Assembly (NCBI GenBank): GCA_937996655.1
Contig: CALKUK010000012.1
Span: 496,001-560,000 of the forward strand
Direction of reading: 5' to 3'
Source of the DNA: an uncultured Sphingomonadaceae bacterium
GTDB taxonomy: Bacteria; Pseudomonadota; Alphaproteobacteria; Sphingomonadales; Sphingomonadaceae
Length of the DNA: 64,000 nt
Shown: in pieces, positions 43,215 to 51,635 of the stretch
Numbering within the stretch: the first letter of the stretch is position 1
How the letters are laid out: each line of letters opens with the position of its first letter
Position numbers and translations under genes: made by a program
The notes under the pieces: model-generated
What the model was told of the DNA's origin: nothing
What the model saw: only the letters and a program-made list of their open reading frames with translations
Databases searched by the model: none

Positions 43215-44590
43215 AGCGGCCCTTTCGGGAAACTATGTTCCGTCTTGTCCCAATGGACCTGTCCTGTTTTCAGCATGCGGAGATAGGTGGACACGGCCCG
43301 GCGCGCGGCCATCATGGCGATGATGTTTGAGGTGATCATCCGCGGTATGGAGACCAGCCCTTCTCGCCAGCCATAATGACGGGTGACACAGCTTGCCCGA
43401 ATGAGGAGGCGCCAAAGGAGCAGGATGCCGTTCACGAGAAGCAAGCCACCCAGAATTGGCCCTAGAGGGCGTTGATCCGACGACATTGTGAGCAGCAGCG
43501 CGGTCAGTATCAGGGCGCTATAGCCGCTCAGGAGCAGCAGGGCCGCAAGTGGCGCCCGGCGATCACGCAGGCGCATCCAGCGTTCGAAGAGACCACCTGT
43601 CCAGCCTACACGATCCCATCCCGCAAGAGCGATGCCGATCGTCCAGCGCGTCTTTTGGCGGACAGCGGTCGCCAAGGTCGCCGGAAAATGGGCGTGCGTC
43701 GCAACGATGCGGCCGTCGTCTCCGGCGATCCGGACAAAGGCACCGGACAGTCCTATTTCGCCTAGACGCAGCCCCAGTTCATAGTCTTCTGTTAGGCTGT
43801 CTTCGGCAAAGGGCAGGCCGCCGCGGCTGGCCGCAATATCTGCCAGGGCGGCCCGGCGGATGGAGCAGCCAACGCCGGCGGAGGGCAGGGCGGCCCCAAT
43901 GGCCTCACGCACCACCATGTCGCGGCTATGCGCTTCAGCAAATTCATCGAGATAATGTCCGCTCACCCAGCGCGATTGCGGTTGGCGCAGGGGCAGGACG
44001 GGCAGCTGTATCAGCGAAAACCGGTCGCCCAGCGCGGCATGAACCCGCAGTTCGTCACGGTGGACGAGGTCTTCTGCATCATGGAGAAGGACAGCGGCAA
44101 AGTGCACGCCGGAACGGGCTTCGTCGGCCACCATGGCCTGATACAAGACGTTGAGGCATCCGGCTTTTGTCGTGGGGCCATGGGCCGTCCCAACGACCAG
44201 CCTGATTTGCGGATCCTGAACAGACTCCACTGCCGCAATCGTTGTTTCGTCATTTGCGTAGCAGCCGACAAAGAGCCGATAGCCGTCCTCCCCCCATTGC
44301 GAGATGCAACGCCGGAGCATGTCGGCGATGACGGCATCTTCGCGCCAGGCTGGAATGAAGACGGCGATATCACCGGAGGTGCGCGACGGCGGGAGGGCGG
44401 CCGCCGTCGCGCGCGGGTGAATCGAATAGACCGTCAGGCGTCGCCAGATCCTGCGCATTATCCAGACGATGTCGATCAGAAGGTCATCGATCCCCCCGAG
44501 GGCAAAGCCGATTGCGGAGAAGAGGAGCAATTCATCGCGAACGGCGGACGTAATCCAAGCAAGGTCACCCACGACCGGTCTGCCGATCAC
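43211..44590 (-). CDS. NfrB-like inner membrane glycosyltransferase (GT2), without the c-di-GMP domain
   Basis: A 459-residue processive-type GT2. It has N-terminal membrane helices, a catalytic domain, and two or more C-terminal helices. Motifs are HDAED (170-174), SLTEDYELG (265-273) and RQKTRW (311-316), with the NfrB-type flanking sequences IFIPAWREDAVI, GPTTKAGCLN and HSRDMVVREAIGAALPSAGVGC and the ending HWDKTEHSFP. E. coli NfrB is ~745 residues and continues into a c-di-GMP-binding MshEN domain; this protein stops before it. GTG start at 44590 overlaps the GNAT stop. Confidence 0.8.
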   Translation of the reverse strand: MIGRPVVGDLAWITSAVRDELLLFSAIGFALGGIDDLLIDIVWIMRRIWRRLTVYSIHPRATAAALPPSRTSGDIAVFIPAWREDAVIADMLRRCISQWGEDGYRLFVGCYANDETTIAAVESVQDPQIRLVVGTAHGPTTKAGCLNVLYQAMVADEARSGVHFAAVLLHDAEDLVHRDELRVHAALGDRFSLIQLPVLPLRQPQSRWVSGHYLDEFAEAHSRDMVVREAIGAALPSAGVGCSIRRAALADIAASRGGLPFAEDSLTEDYELGLRLGEIGLSGAFVRIAGDDGRIVATHAHFPATLATAVRQKTRWTIGIALAGWDRVGWTGGLFERWMRLRDRRAPLAALLLLSGYSALILTALLLTMSSDQRPLGPILGGLLLVNGILLLWRLLIRASCVTRHYGWREGLVSIPRMITSNIIAMMAARRAVSTYLRMLKTGQVHWDKTEHSFPKGPL

Positions 44591-45810
44591 GCGACGATGG
44601 TGGTTCTCTTCACTGTCCGCGTCCGCTGTTCGAGTAAGTGCTGCCGCAGCCTATTGTCTGCTGTCGGTGCCGCTTCAAACGGCCCGGGCCGATCCCAGGC
44701 CCCTTCAGGCCGCAGAATGTGCATCGGGTCTGACGCGAGCGAGATCACATCATTGGCAGGGGCGAGATCAAGCTGCATCTCCACATATTTGACATTGGCA
44801 AAGGCGATTGGCGGACGGTCTTCAATCGGACGGAAGCCGAACACCTGCCAGAAGCGCTGCAGATCAAGCCGGCTATGCCCGTAAAGTGTGCGATATCCCT
44901 TTTTCCGGCAATGCTCGACGGCCGCTCTGACGAGCTGATAGGCGAGACGGCTGTTGCGATATTCCGCGCGGACGGCCAGCCGCTCAATCTTGGCGAACTC
45001 GCCGAAAAAGCGGGCGCGGATGCAGCCTGCGGCGTCGCCATCGACCTTTCCGAGCCAATGGGTGGAGCAGAAATCGTTGCCGTCAAACTCCTCGGAATAG
45101 AGGCAGAACTGCTCCGCAATGTAGGTCGCAGACCGCACCGAGAAGACTTGGAAGATCTCTTCGACCGTGCGGGCAACGGCGACCTCACACTTGGCCTTGG
45201 GGGCGGGTTCCTGGCGTTCGGGCAGCACGACGAGCATATCGCTGTCACATGCGGGATAGATGCTTTTGGCCTCAATAAACCCAGAGGTTTGCTGGAGGCG
45301 CTTGGAATGCTCGCTGACGGCCTTGGAAAAGACGGGGATGGGCGTTGTCAGGAAAGGCTCCAGTGCATCGGCAAAGGCGGTCAGCATCCGCCCGAAGCTG
45401 CCGGGCATATAGATCAGCCAGACATAGATGGCGGCCGGTTGCTCGCCTGACGGTGCAATCCATGCGCTGTCAGGCGCGGCACTATTGAAGTCGCCGTTGA
45501 TGATGGCATCCGCGCCCTCGTCATTTAGCGGCAGGAGCGCAACGATACCGCGGTCTCCCGGCGCAGTGCCCGGCTGGCTGGCCACACGCACGGTATCCGG
45601 ATTGGCTGCAATAATCTGCCGGATGACGGCGTCATCGGCCAAGATCATCGTGCGGCGGGCGGCCGCCAACATCTGATCAAGTTCAGCGGTGCAGGGTTGG
45701 TGCAGAAAGAACTTCTGTCGATCCGAGCGCTCGAGACACTTCCAGATCTTTCCGGAGAAACCAAGGCGGCGAACACCTGAACGGCTTGGCGATGTCATTT
45801 CCTGTAACAT
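44587..45810 (-). CDS. Tandem GNAT-fold acyltransferase-like protein
   Basis: A 407-residue protein with a clear GNAT domain at residues ~208-330 (TVEEIFQVFSVRSATYIAEQF to LQRFWQVFGFRPI). The acyl-CoA loop, usually Q/RxxGxG/A, reads RNSRLA (285-290) with no glycine. This and the overall shape recall the exosortase-associated and autoinducer-synthase-like acyltransferases. Residues 50-190 look like a second, degenerate GNAT unit (FSKAVSEHSKRLQQTSGFIEAK). GGGGGAG precedes the ATG. First gene of the Nfr-like operon; it probably modifies or regulates the polysaccharide, by inference. Confidence 0.65.
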   Translation of the reverse strand: MLQEMTSPSRSGVRRLGFSGKIWKCLERSDRQKFFLHQPCTAELDQMLAAARRTMILADDAVIRQIIAANPDTVRVASQPGTAPGDRGIVALLPLNDEGADAIINGDFNSAAPDSAWIAPSGEQPAAIYVWLIYMPGSFGRMLTAFADALEPFLTTPIPVFSKAVSEHSKRLQQTSGFIEAKSIYPACDSDMLVVLPERQEPAPKAKCEVAVARTVEEIFQVFSVRSATYIAEQFCLYSEEFDGNDFCSTHWLGKVDGDAAGCIRARFFGEFAKIERLAVRAEYRNSRLAYQLVRAAVEHCRKKGYRTLYGHSRLDLQRFWQVFGFRPIEDRPPIAFANVKYVEMQLDLAPANDVISLASDPMHILRPEGAWDRPGPFEAAPTADNRLRQHLLEQRTRTVKRTTIVA

Positions 45811-45844
45811 TTGAATTCTCCCCCAACTGGCGTAGAAATCACTT

Positions 45845-46927
45845 ATGGTTTCCGACGCGGTTACTTTATCCGGGGTAGGGGAGGACGAGGCCCTCCAATT
45901 ATCTGCACGCGGTGTTCATCCTGATGAACACCGCAAACTCATAGACTTGCTGGATAAAGTTAATTGGAATGATCTCGACATTCTGCGTCGGGCGGCAGAC
46001 CAATCGAGCCTGAGACGGGCCGCACAAGCGCTCGGTATGTCGGTCAACACGGTCAGATCGCGCCTCAACCGACTCGAAAAATCGCTCGAGACCGTGCTAT
46101 TTGCCCGTTCACGTGATGGCCTGAAAATCACGGCAGAAGGCCAGACGGTGCTTCGTGTGGCCAAAGACATGCGGATGCTGAGCGTGGGGCTGCCGCTCGC
46201 GCGCGGAAATCATGTGCTGGTCCGTGACGGCGAAGTCCGCATCTGCGCGTCGGAAGGGGTTGGCACATTCTGGTTGACCCCGCGATTGCCCGAACTCAAG
46301 GCACGCCTGCCCGATCACGTCGTGGCGCTGGACAGCCTATCGGATCAGAATCTCGTCTCTCCCGGAGAGCATGATGTTGCCGTCGGTTTCCAAAAGCCGG
46401 CCGATCTTGAGGCGATTTGTTGCAAGCTCGCTACAATCCACATCATGCCGTTCGCCTCGGACCAATATCTACGCCAGTACGGGATCCCGCTCTCGATAGA
46501 CGATCTGCACCGCCACCAGTTCATTCAGCAGGATTCACCAGGTACCAAGGCGGATGCTGTCAACCTGTTCCTTACGCAGGACTTGGCGGAGAAGATAATT
46601 TCCATCCGCGTCAGTTCCAGCTTTTCCCATTATTGGGCGGTGGCCAATGGCGTCGGCATTGGCGCTTTGCCAACCTATGCGCGGGCGATCACCCGTCGGG
46701 TGCGTCCGCTCGACCTTCCGATCCGCTTGCGCTTTGAATTGTGGATGTCCTACCGGAGGGAGGCACGCAATTCTGAGCCCGTCCAGAAGGTCATCCAATG
46801 GTTGCGGGATAGCTTTGACGGGAACCGATACCCCTGGTTCTCGGATCGGTTTGTTCACCCCGATGAATTTACCGACGCGACAGGCCATGCAGGAGTGGTG
46901 TCCATTTTCGATCATCTCTTGGACTGA
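45845..46927 (+). CDS. LysR-family transcriptional regulator
   Basis: A 360-residue LysR protein with a ~38-residue N-terminal extension. The winged HTH is at about 40-100 (LDILRRAADQSSLRRAAQALGMSVNTVRSRLNRLEKSL), followed by a substrate-binding-like domain. It diverges from the GNAT/NfrB-like operon with only 34 bp between the starts, so it is the likely local regulator and the two promoters must overlap. No clear ribosome-binding site precedes its ATG. The inducer is unknown. Confidence 0.85.
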   Translation: MVSDAVTLSGVGEDEALQLSARGVHPDEHRKLIDLLDKVNWNDLDILRRAADQSSLRRAAQALGMSVNTVRSRLNRLEKSLETVLFARSRDGLKITAEGQTVLRVAKDMRMLSVGLPLARGNHVLVRDGEVRICASEGVGTFWLTPRLPELKARLPDHVVALDSLSDQNLVSPGEHDVAVGFQKPADLEAICCKLATIHIMPFASDQYLRQYGIPLSIDDLHRHQFIQQDSPGTKADAVNLFLTQDLAEKIISIRVSSSFSHYWAVANGVGIGALPTYARAITRRVRPLDLPIRLRFELWMSYRREARNSEPVQKVIQWLRDSFDGNRYPWFSDRFVHPDEFTDATGHAGVVSIFDHLLD

Positions 46928-46940
46928 TAGACGTCCCTTC

Positions 46941-48113
46941 ATGGGAGATTCGATCAACCGACCTAAATCCGCGTTGCGTGCTTTTTTAGAAAGCGGAGCA
47001 GCCGGCGGCATCGTTCTGATGCTGGCGGCCGCGGCGGCATTGATCGTCGCGAACAGCGGCTGGTCGGACGCCTATTTCATGGGATTTCAGACAAAATTGG
47101 GGCCGATGTCGGTTCTACATTGGGTCAATGATGGCCTGATGACCCTGTTCTTCTTGCAGGTTGGGCTGGAGATAAAGCGCGAATTTGTCGACGGGCATTT
47201 GAGCAACTGGGGGGATCGGGCTCTGCCGATGATCGCAGCTGTTTCAGGGATGGTCATTCCGGCGCTGGTCTTTCTCGCCATCGCTGGGGCGCGACCCGAG
47301 CTTCACCGGGGTTGGGCAATCCCGGCGGCGACAGATATCGCATTTGCTATGGGTGTCGCTGCGCTTCTGGGGCGTCGCGTCCCTTCATCGCTGAAGCTGC
47401 TGCTTGCAACCGTCGCCATTGTTGATGACATGGGTGCCGTGGCCATCATTGCTGTGGGGTATACCGATGCCCTTTCGGGGGCTTGGCTGATGGCTTCAGC
47501 CGCCATCATGGCCGCGATGTTCCTCATTGGGCGAAGACAGGTGGTGGTTCTCTGGCCATATCTTGCCGGCTTTGCCCTGCTCTGGTTCGCTGTTCTTCAG
47601 TCCGGTGTTCATGCAACAATTGCCGGCGTGCTGGCGGCCGCGATGATCCCGGTACGTGTCACGCCGACCGCACCCGATGATCCTGCTTCACCCTTGCACC
47701 GTCTGGAGCATCTTTTGAACAGGCCGGTCGCCTTTCTGATCGTGCCGCTTTTCGGTTTTGCCAATGCAGGCGTTTCTTTTGCGGAAGGCGCCAGTCGGGA
47801 TGAACTGACGCTGGCTATTGCAGCCGGGCTTTTCTTTGGAAAGCAAATCGGCATCTTTTCAGCCATTTGGCTTGCTGTTCGCTTTGGCTTTGCCGGAAAG
47901 CCCGCGGGTGCGACGTGGGCACAAGTCTACGGAATGGCCCTCCTTTGCGGAATTGGTTTCACGATGAGCTTGTTTATCGGCGATCTCGCTTTCTCCGATC
48001 CTATGCACGAAAGCGGCGTGAAAATGGGAGTGCTGCTTGGGTCCGTTGCGGCGGCCATTGTTGGAGCCATCGTTCTCGGTCTGTCTTCAGGCATAAAAAA
48101 AGGGGCAGCCTGA
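46941..48113 (+). CDS. nhaA: Na+/H+ antiporter NhaA
   Basis: A 390-residue antiporter with 11-12 membrane helices. The start is the ATG at 46941, 14 bp after the LysR stop; longer frames are LysR sequence. Ion-binding aspartates are Asp162 and Asp163 (LATVAIVDDMGAVAI), and the helix IV motif is TDIAFAMG (131-138). HATIAGVLAAAMIPVR and GIGFTMSLFIGDLAF also match. It exports Na+ using protons and supports pH and salt tolerance. Its stop lies inside a bidirectional terminator. Confidence 0.93.
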   Translation: MGDSINRPKSALRAFLESGAAGGIVLMLAAAAALIVANSGWSDAYFMGFQTKLGPMSVLHWVNDGLMTLFFLQVGLEIKREFVDGHLSNWGDRALPMIAAVSGMVIPALVFLAIAGARPELHRGWAIPAATDIAFAMGVAALLGRRVPSSLKLLLATVAIVDDMGAVAIIAVGYTDALSGAWLMASAAIMAAMFLIGRRQVVVLWPYLAGFALLWFAVLQSGVHATIAGVLAAAMIPVRVTPTAPDDPASPLHRLEHLLNRPVAFLIVPLFGFANAGVSFAEGASRDELTLAIAAGLFFGKQIGIFSAIWLAVRFGFAGKPAGATWAQVYGMALLCGIGFTMSLFIGDLAFSDPMHESGVKMGVLLGSVAAAIVGAIVLGLSSGIKKGAA

Positions 48114-48125
48114 GCCGCCCCTTTT
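48098..48125. terminator. Bidirectional terminator between nhaA and etfA
   Basis: AAAAGGGGC (48098-48106) pairs with GCCCCTTTT (48117-48125) around a 10-base loop that contains the nhaA stop codon. A-run and T-run flanks serve both strands of these convergent genes. Confidence 0.75.
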
Positions 48126-48148
48126 CATATTTCGTTATCCGTATCGGA

Positions 48149-49078
48149 TCAGAGCTTTTCAACGAGCTCCGGCACGATCTTGAAGAGATCGCCGACAAGG
48201 CCAATGTCCGCGACCTGGAAGATCGGGGCGTCTTCGTCCTTGTTGATCGCGATGATCGTCTTGGAGTCCTTCATACCGGCCAGATGCTGAATCGCACCCG
48301 AGATGCCGACAGCGACATAGACGTCCGGAGCGACAATCTTACCGGTCTGGCCGACCTGATAGTCGTTGGGGACATAGCCAGCGTCGACGGCAGCGCGCGA
48401 GGCACCGACGGCGGCGCTGAGCTTATCTGCCAGCGGGAAGATGGTCGCCTGGAAGGTTTCCGCATCCTTGAGAGCACGACCACCGGAGACGATGATCTTG
48501 GCCGAGGTCAGTTCCGGACGCTCCAGCTTCACGATTTCAGCGCCGACGAACGCGGAGATGCCTGCATCGCCTGCACCGGATGTCGCTTCAACCGAAGCCG
48601 AGCCGCCTTCCGCATTCGCCTTGGCGAATGCGGTGCCACGTACGGTGATGACCTTCTTGGCATCGGACGACTGGACGGTCGCGATGGCGTTGCCGGCGTA
48701 GATCGGACGCGTGAACGTGTCGGCACTTTCGACCGACAGGATGTCGCTGATCTGCATGACATCAAGCAGCGCGGCGACGCGCGGCGCGATGTTCTTACCA
48801 TGCGCAGTTGCCGGGAACAGCACGGCGTCATGGCTTGCCATCAGGCTTGCCACAAGCGGTGCAACATTTTCAGCCAGCTGGTTGGCAAGGCTCGCGTCAT
48901 TGGCGACGTGGACCTTGGCAACACCGCTGATCTTTGCGGCGGCCTGTGCGACAGCATCGCAGCCATTGCCGGCCACGAGGACGTGCACTTCACCGAGCTG
49001 CGAGGCAGCAGTGACAACAGCGAGCGTTGCGTCCTTCAGCGACGCATTGTCGTGTTCAGCGTAAACGAGGACGCTCAT
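48149..49078 (-). CDS. etfA: Electron transfer flavoprotein subunit alpha
   Basis: The FAD-carrying subunit of ETF, which takes electrons from acyl-CoA dehydrogenases to ETF:ubiquinone oxidoreductase. At 309 residues it is full length. The C-terminal FAD domain has SGGRALKDAETF, GASRAAVDAGYVPNDYQVGQTGKIVAPDVYVAVGISGA and ISGAIQHLAGMKDSKTIIAINKDEDAPIF. Overlap with etfB (ATGA) indicates co-translation. It works with the beta-oxidation genes elsewhere in the window. Confidence 0.95.
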   Translation of the reverse strand: MSVLVYAEHDNASLKDATLAVVTAASQLGEVHVLVAGNGCDAVAQAAAKISGVAKVHVANDASLANQLAENVAPLVASLMASHDAVLFPATAHGKNIAPRVAALLDVMQISDILSVESADTFTRPIYAGNAIATVQSSDAKKVITVRGTAFAKANAEGGSASVEATSGAGDAGISAFVGAEIVKLERPELTSAKIIVSGGRALKDAETFQATIFPLADKLSAAVGASRAAVDAGYVPNDYQVGQTGKIVAPDVYVAVGISGAIQHLAGMKDSKTIIAINKDEDAPIFQVADIGLVGDLFKIVPELVEKL

Positions 49079-49821
49079 GCGGCAACTCCCATTTCCTTGA
49101 GCTTGGCGACCAGCGCGTCGACATCGGCAACCTTGATACCGGCCGAGCGGACGGGCGGTTCTGTAACCTTCAGCGTCTTGAGACGCGGCGTGACATCCAC
49201 ACCATAATCAGCAGGCGTCTTTGTGCTCAGCGGCTTCGACTTTGCCTTCATGATGTTCGGAAGCGACGCATAGCGCGGCTCGTTCAGGCGAAGATCGGTG
49301 GTGACAATGGCAGGCGCCTTCAGGCTGACGGTTTCGAGGCCGCCATCGACTTCGCGCGTCACGTTAATGCTGTCGCCGGACACTTCAACCTTAGAGGCAA
49401 AAGTGCCCTGCGGACGGCCCGTGAGCGCCGCGAGCATCTGGCCCGTCTGGTTGCTGTCATCGTCAATTGCTTGCTTGCCGAGGATGACGAGGCCGGGGGC
49501 TTCTTCTTCCATTACCTTGGCGAGCAGCTTGGCGACGCCGAGCGGCTCGACATCTTCTGCAACGATGAGGATCGCGCGGTCCGCACCCATGGCGAGTGCA
49601 GTGCGCAGCGTTTCCTGCGCCTTATCCTGTCCGATCGAGACGGCGACGATTTCCGTCGCAACGCCCTTTTCCTTCAGACGGATGGCTTCTTCCACCGCGA
49701 TTTCGTCGAAGGGGTTCATCGACATCTTCACGTTGGCAAGGTCCACGCCGGAGCCATCAGGCTTCACGCGGGGCTTCACATTATAATCAATGACCCGCTT
49801 TACGGGCACAAGGATTTTCAT
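49075..49821 (-). CDS. etfB: Electron transfer flavoprotein subunit beta
   Basis: The AMP-binding partner subunit of ETF. The ATG at 49821 gives 248 residues, starting MKILVPVKRVIDYN, with GGAGATA about 9 bases upstream; an ATG five codons earlier would use that same site and is less likely. The ETF-beta signature region includes KVEVSGDSINVTREVDGGLETV and LPNIMKAKSKPL. It lies 79 bp downstream of sucC and is followed directly by etfA. Confidence 0.95.
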   Translation of the reverse strand: MKILVPVKRVIDYNVKPRVKPDGSGVDLANVKMSMNPFDEIAVEEAIRLKEKGVATEIVAVSIGQDKAQETLRTALAMGADRAILIVAEDVEPLGVAKLLAKVMEEEAPGLVILGKQAIDDDSNQTGQMLAALTGRPQGTFASKVEVSGDSINVTREVDGGLETVSLKAPAIVTTDLRLNEPRYASLPNIMKAKSKPLSTKTPADYGVDVTPRLKTLKVTEPPVRSAGIKVADVDALVAKLKEMGVAA

Positions 49822-49900
49822 GGCGCTTATCTCCAATGAGTCGCTTTACGTTTACGTCAATGTCCGCCGCACTGCACAAAATGGCCGTGCAATGCAAGCC

Positions 49901-51109
49901 TCAAGCGGCTTTGCGGACTTCCGCGACGATCTTCTTCGCCGCATCGCCAAGGTCGTTGGCAGGGACGATCGGAAGACCGGAATTCGCGAGAATATCCTTG
50001 CCCTGCTGCACGTTGGTGCCTTCCAGGCGGACAACGAGCGGCACGGACAGGTTCACTTCCTTGGCGGCGGCAACAATGCCGTCGGCGATGATGTCACACT
50101 TCATGATGCCACCAAAGATGTTCACCAGGATGCCCTTTACGGCTGGGTCCTTCAGAATGATTTTGAACGCAGCTGTCACCTTTTCCTTGTTGGCGCCGCC
50201 GCCGACGTCGAGGAAGTTGGCGGGGAATTCCCCGTTCAGCTTGATGATGTCCATCGTCGCCATGGCAAGACCAGCACCATTGACCATACAACCGATGTTG
50301 CCGTCGAGCTTGATGTACGCAAGGTCATATTTCGACGCTTCGATTTCGGCCGGGTCCTCTTCGGTCAGGTCGCGCAGTTCGACGAGATCCTTGTGGCGGA
50401 ACAGCGCGTTTGAATCGAAGCCGACCTTCGCATCGAGGACGAACAGCTTGTCGCCGTCCGCCGTCGGGCAGACAGCCAGTGGATTGATTTCGATCTGGCT
50501 GGCGTCGGTCGCAACGAAGGTGTCATACAGACCCTTGAGGACTGACTGGGCCTGCTTGGCCAGATCACCCGTCAGGCCGAGCGCCTTGGCGACGGAGCGG
50601 CCATGATGCGGCATCAGGCCCGTTGCGGGGTCGATGGTGATCGTTGTGATCTTTTCCGGCGTGTCATGCGCGACGGTTTCAATGTCCATGCCACCTTCTG
50701 TCGACGCGACAATCGCGATGCGGCTGGATGCACGGTCGACGAGGAGGGCGAGATAGAATTCTTTGCCGATGTCGACACCGTCGGTGATGTAAAGACGTTG
50801 TACCTGCTTGCCGGCTTCGCCTGTCTGGATCGTGACGAGCGTGTTGCCGAGCATGTCGGTTGCGTGGGCGCGGACTTCGTCCAGCGACTTGGCGAGGCGA
50901 ACGCCGCCCTTGGCATCCGGCCCGAGTTCCTTGAACTTGCCTTTGCCGCGGCCGCCCGCGTGGATCTGCGCCTTCACGACGTAAAGCGGCCCGGGAAGCT
51001 GCTTGGCTGCCTCAACAGCTTCTTCCACCGACATGGCTGCAATGCCCTTCGGTACGGCGACGCCGAACTTGGCCAGAAGTTCCTTGGCTTGATACTCGTG
51101 AATATTCAT
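49901..51109 (-). CDS. sucC: Succinyl-CoA synthetase (ADP-forming) subunit beta
   Basis: ATP-grasp subunit that, with SucD, makes ATP from succinyl-CoA in the TCA cycle. The 402-residue protein begins MNIHEYQAKELLAKFGVAVP and contains VVKAQIHAGGRGKGKF, EINPLAVCPTADGDKLFVLDAK and INGAGLAMATMD-like NGAGLAMATMDIIKLNGEFPANFLDVGGGANKEKV. It ends in the expected GGIMKCDIIADGIVAA region. No sucD is adjacent; the SucD gene must lie elsewhere, and the electron-transfer genes follow instead. Confidence 0.95.
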   Translation of the reverse strand: MNIHEYQAKELLAKFGVAVPKGIAAMSVEEAVEAAKQLPGPLYVVKAQIHAGGRGKGKFKELGPDAKGGVRLAKSLDEVRAHATDMLGNTLVTIQTGEAGKQVQRLYITDGVDIGKEFYLALLVDRASSRIAIVASTEGGMDIETVAHDTPEKITTITIDPATGLMPHHGRSVAKALGLTGDLAKQAQSVLKGLYDTFVATDASQIEINPLAVCPTADGDKLFVLDAKVGFDSNALFRHKDLVELRDLTEEDPAEIEASKYDLAYIKLDGNIGCMVNGAGLAMATMDIIKLNGEFPANFLDVGGGANKEKVTAAFKIILKDPAVKGILVNIFGGIMKCDIIADGIVAAAKEVNLSVPLVVRLEGTNVQQGKDILANSGLPIVPANDLGDAAKKIVAEVRKAA

Positions 51110-51121
51110 GTGTGCGCGAGT

Positions 51122-51140
51122 CCCTGCTAGAGTTGCAGGG
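51122..51140 (-). promoter_or_regulatory. Small inverted repeat in the sucC leader
   Basis: CCCTGC (51122-51127) and GCAGGG (51135-51140) with a 7-base loop, 13 bp before the sucC start. A third GCAGGG lies at 51152-51157. A weak candidate for a leader hairpin. Confidence 0.25.
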
Positions 51141-51195
51141 CCTAAAGCATAGCAGGGCGGTTATGGGAAGCCCGTAACACGCCTATCCCATATGC

Positions 51196-51510
51196 TTATT
51201 CTGAGATCGCGCAGCTTAGGCCTGCGCGTGTTGTGATGCTGAGGATTTCCGGATCGCGCAACGCGCGGACTTGGCGCCAAAATTCGCCAACCCGCATCTC
51301 GCCAATGCGCTTGTCGCTTATCTTGCTCAGATCGGACAGGCGCTTAAGTTGCGTGAGCGACAATTTGTCGATCATGCGGCCTGCCATGCAGGCGGATGTG
51401 TCGCGGGACAGGCCGGCCGATTGCAGGCCGTTGCGTAACCGCGTCTCAGGCGTGGCGCAGGCGGAAAGCGAAGAGGCGAGGATCAGTGCGGCCATGATTT
51501 TGGTGCGCAT
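51196..51510 (-). CDS. Small lipoprotein, unknown function
   Basis: A 104-residue protein from the ATG at 51510, with GGGAG upstream. It has a lipoprotein signal (TKIMAALILASSLSACATPE, lipidated Cys ~18). The mature part, with RLRNGLQSAGLSRDTSACMAGRMIDKLSLTQLKRLSDL, is helical and has two further Cys residues. Related short lipoproteins occur in sphingomonads but their role is unknown. It diverges from the crtZ-like gene, with an 11-bp inverted repeat between them. Confidence 0.65.
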   Translation of the reverse strand: MRTKIMAALILASSLSACATPETRLRNGLQSAGLSRDTSACMAGRMIDKLSLTQLKRLSDLSKISDKRIGEMRVGEFWRQVRALRDPEILSITTRAGLSCAISE

Positions 51511-51536
51511 TTGCGGCTCCCGATGTGAAAATAGCG

Positions 51537-51574
51537 CAGGCCAGTGCGGATTGCTGTCCCGTTGCACTGGCCTG
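51537..51574. promoter_or_regulatory. Perfect 11-bp inverted repeat in a divergent promoter region
   Basis: CAGGCCAGTGC (51537-51547) and GCACTGGCCTG (51564-51574), 16-base spacer. It sits between the divergent starts of the small lipoprotein (51510) and crtZ (51636). No T run follows either arm. Confidence 0.5.
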
Positions 51575-51635
51575 TTATGCCTCAAATGGCGCTTTAATGA
51601 TGACGAAAACATGAACAGCGTTATAGGGTGCCGCC

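Noticed and set aside
48098..48125. The nhaA-etfA hairpin as a riboswitch or small RNA
   Set aside because: Its short stem with A and T flanks between convergent genes is fully explained as a bidirectional terminator.
47867..49207. 446-codon + strand frame across the nhaA end and etfA
   Set aside because: It crosses the terminator and is antisense to etfA; no motif or ribosome-binding site.
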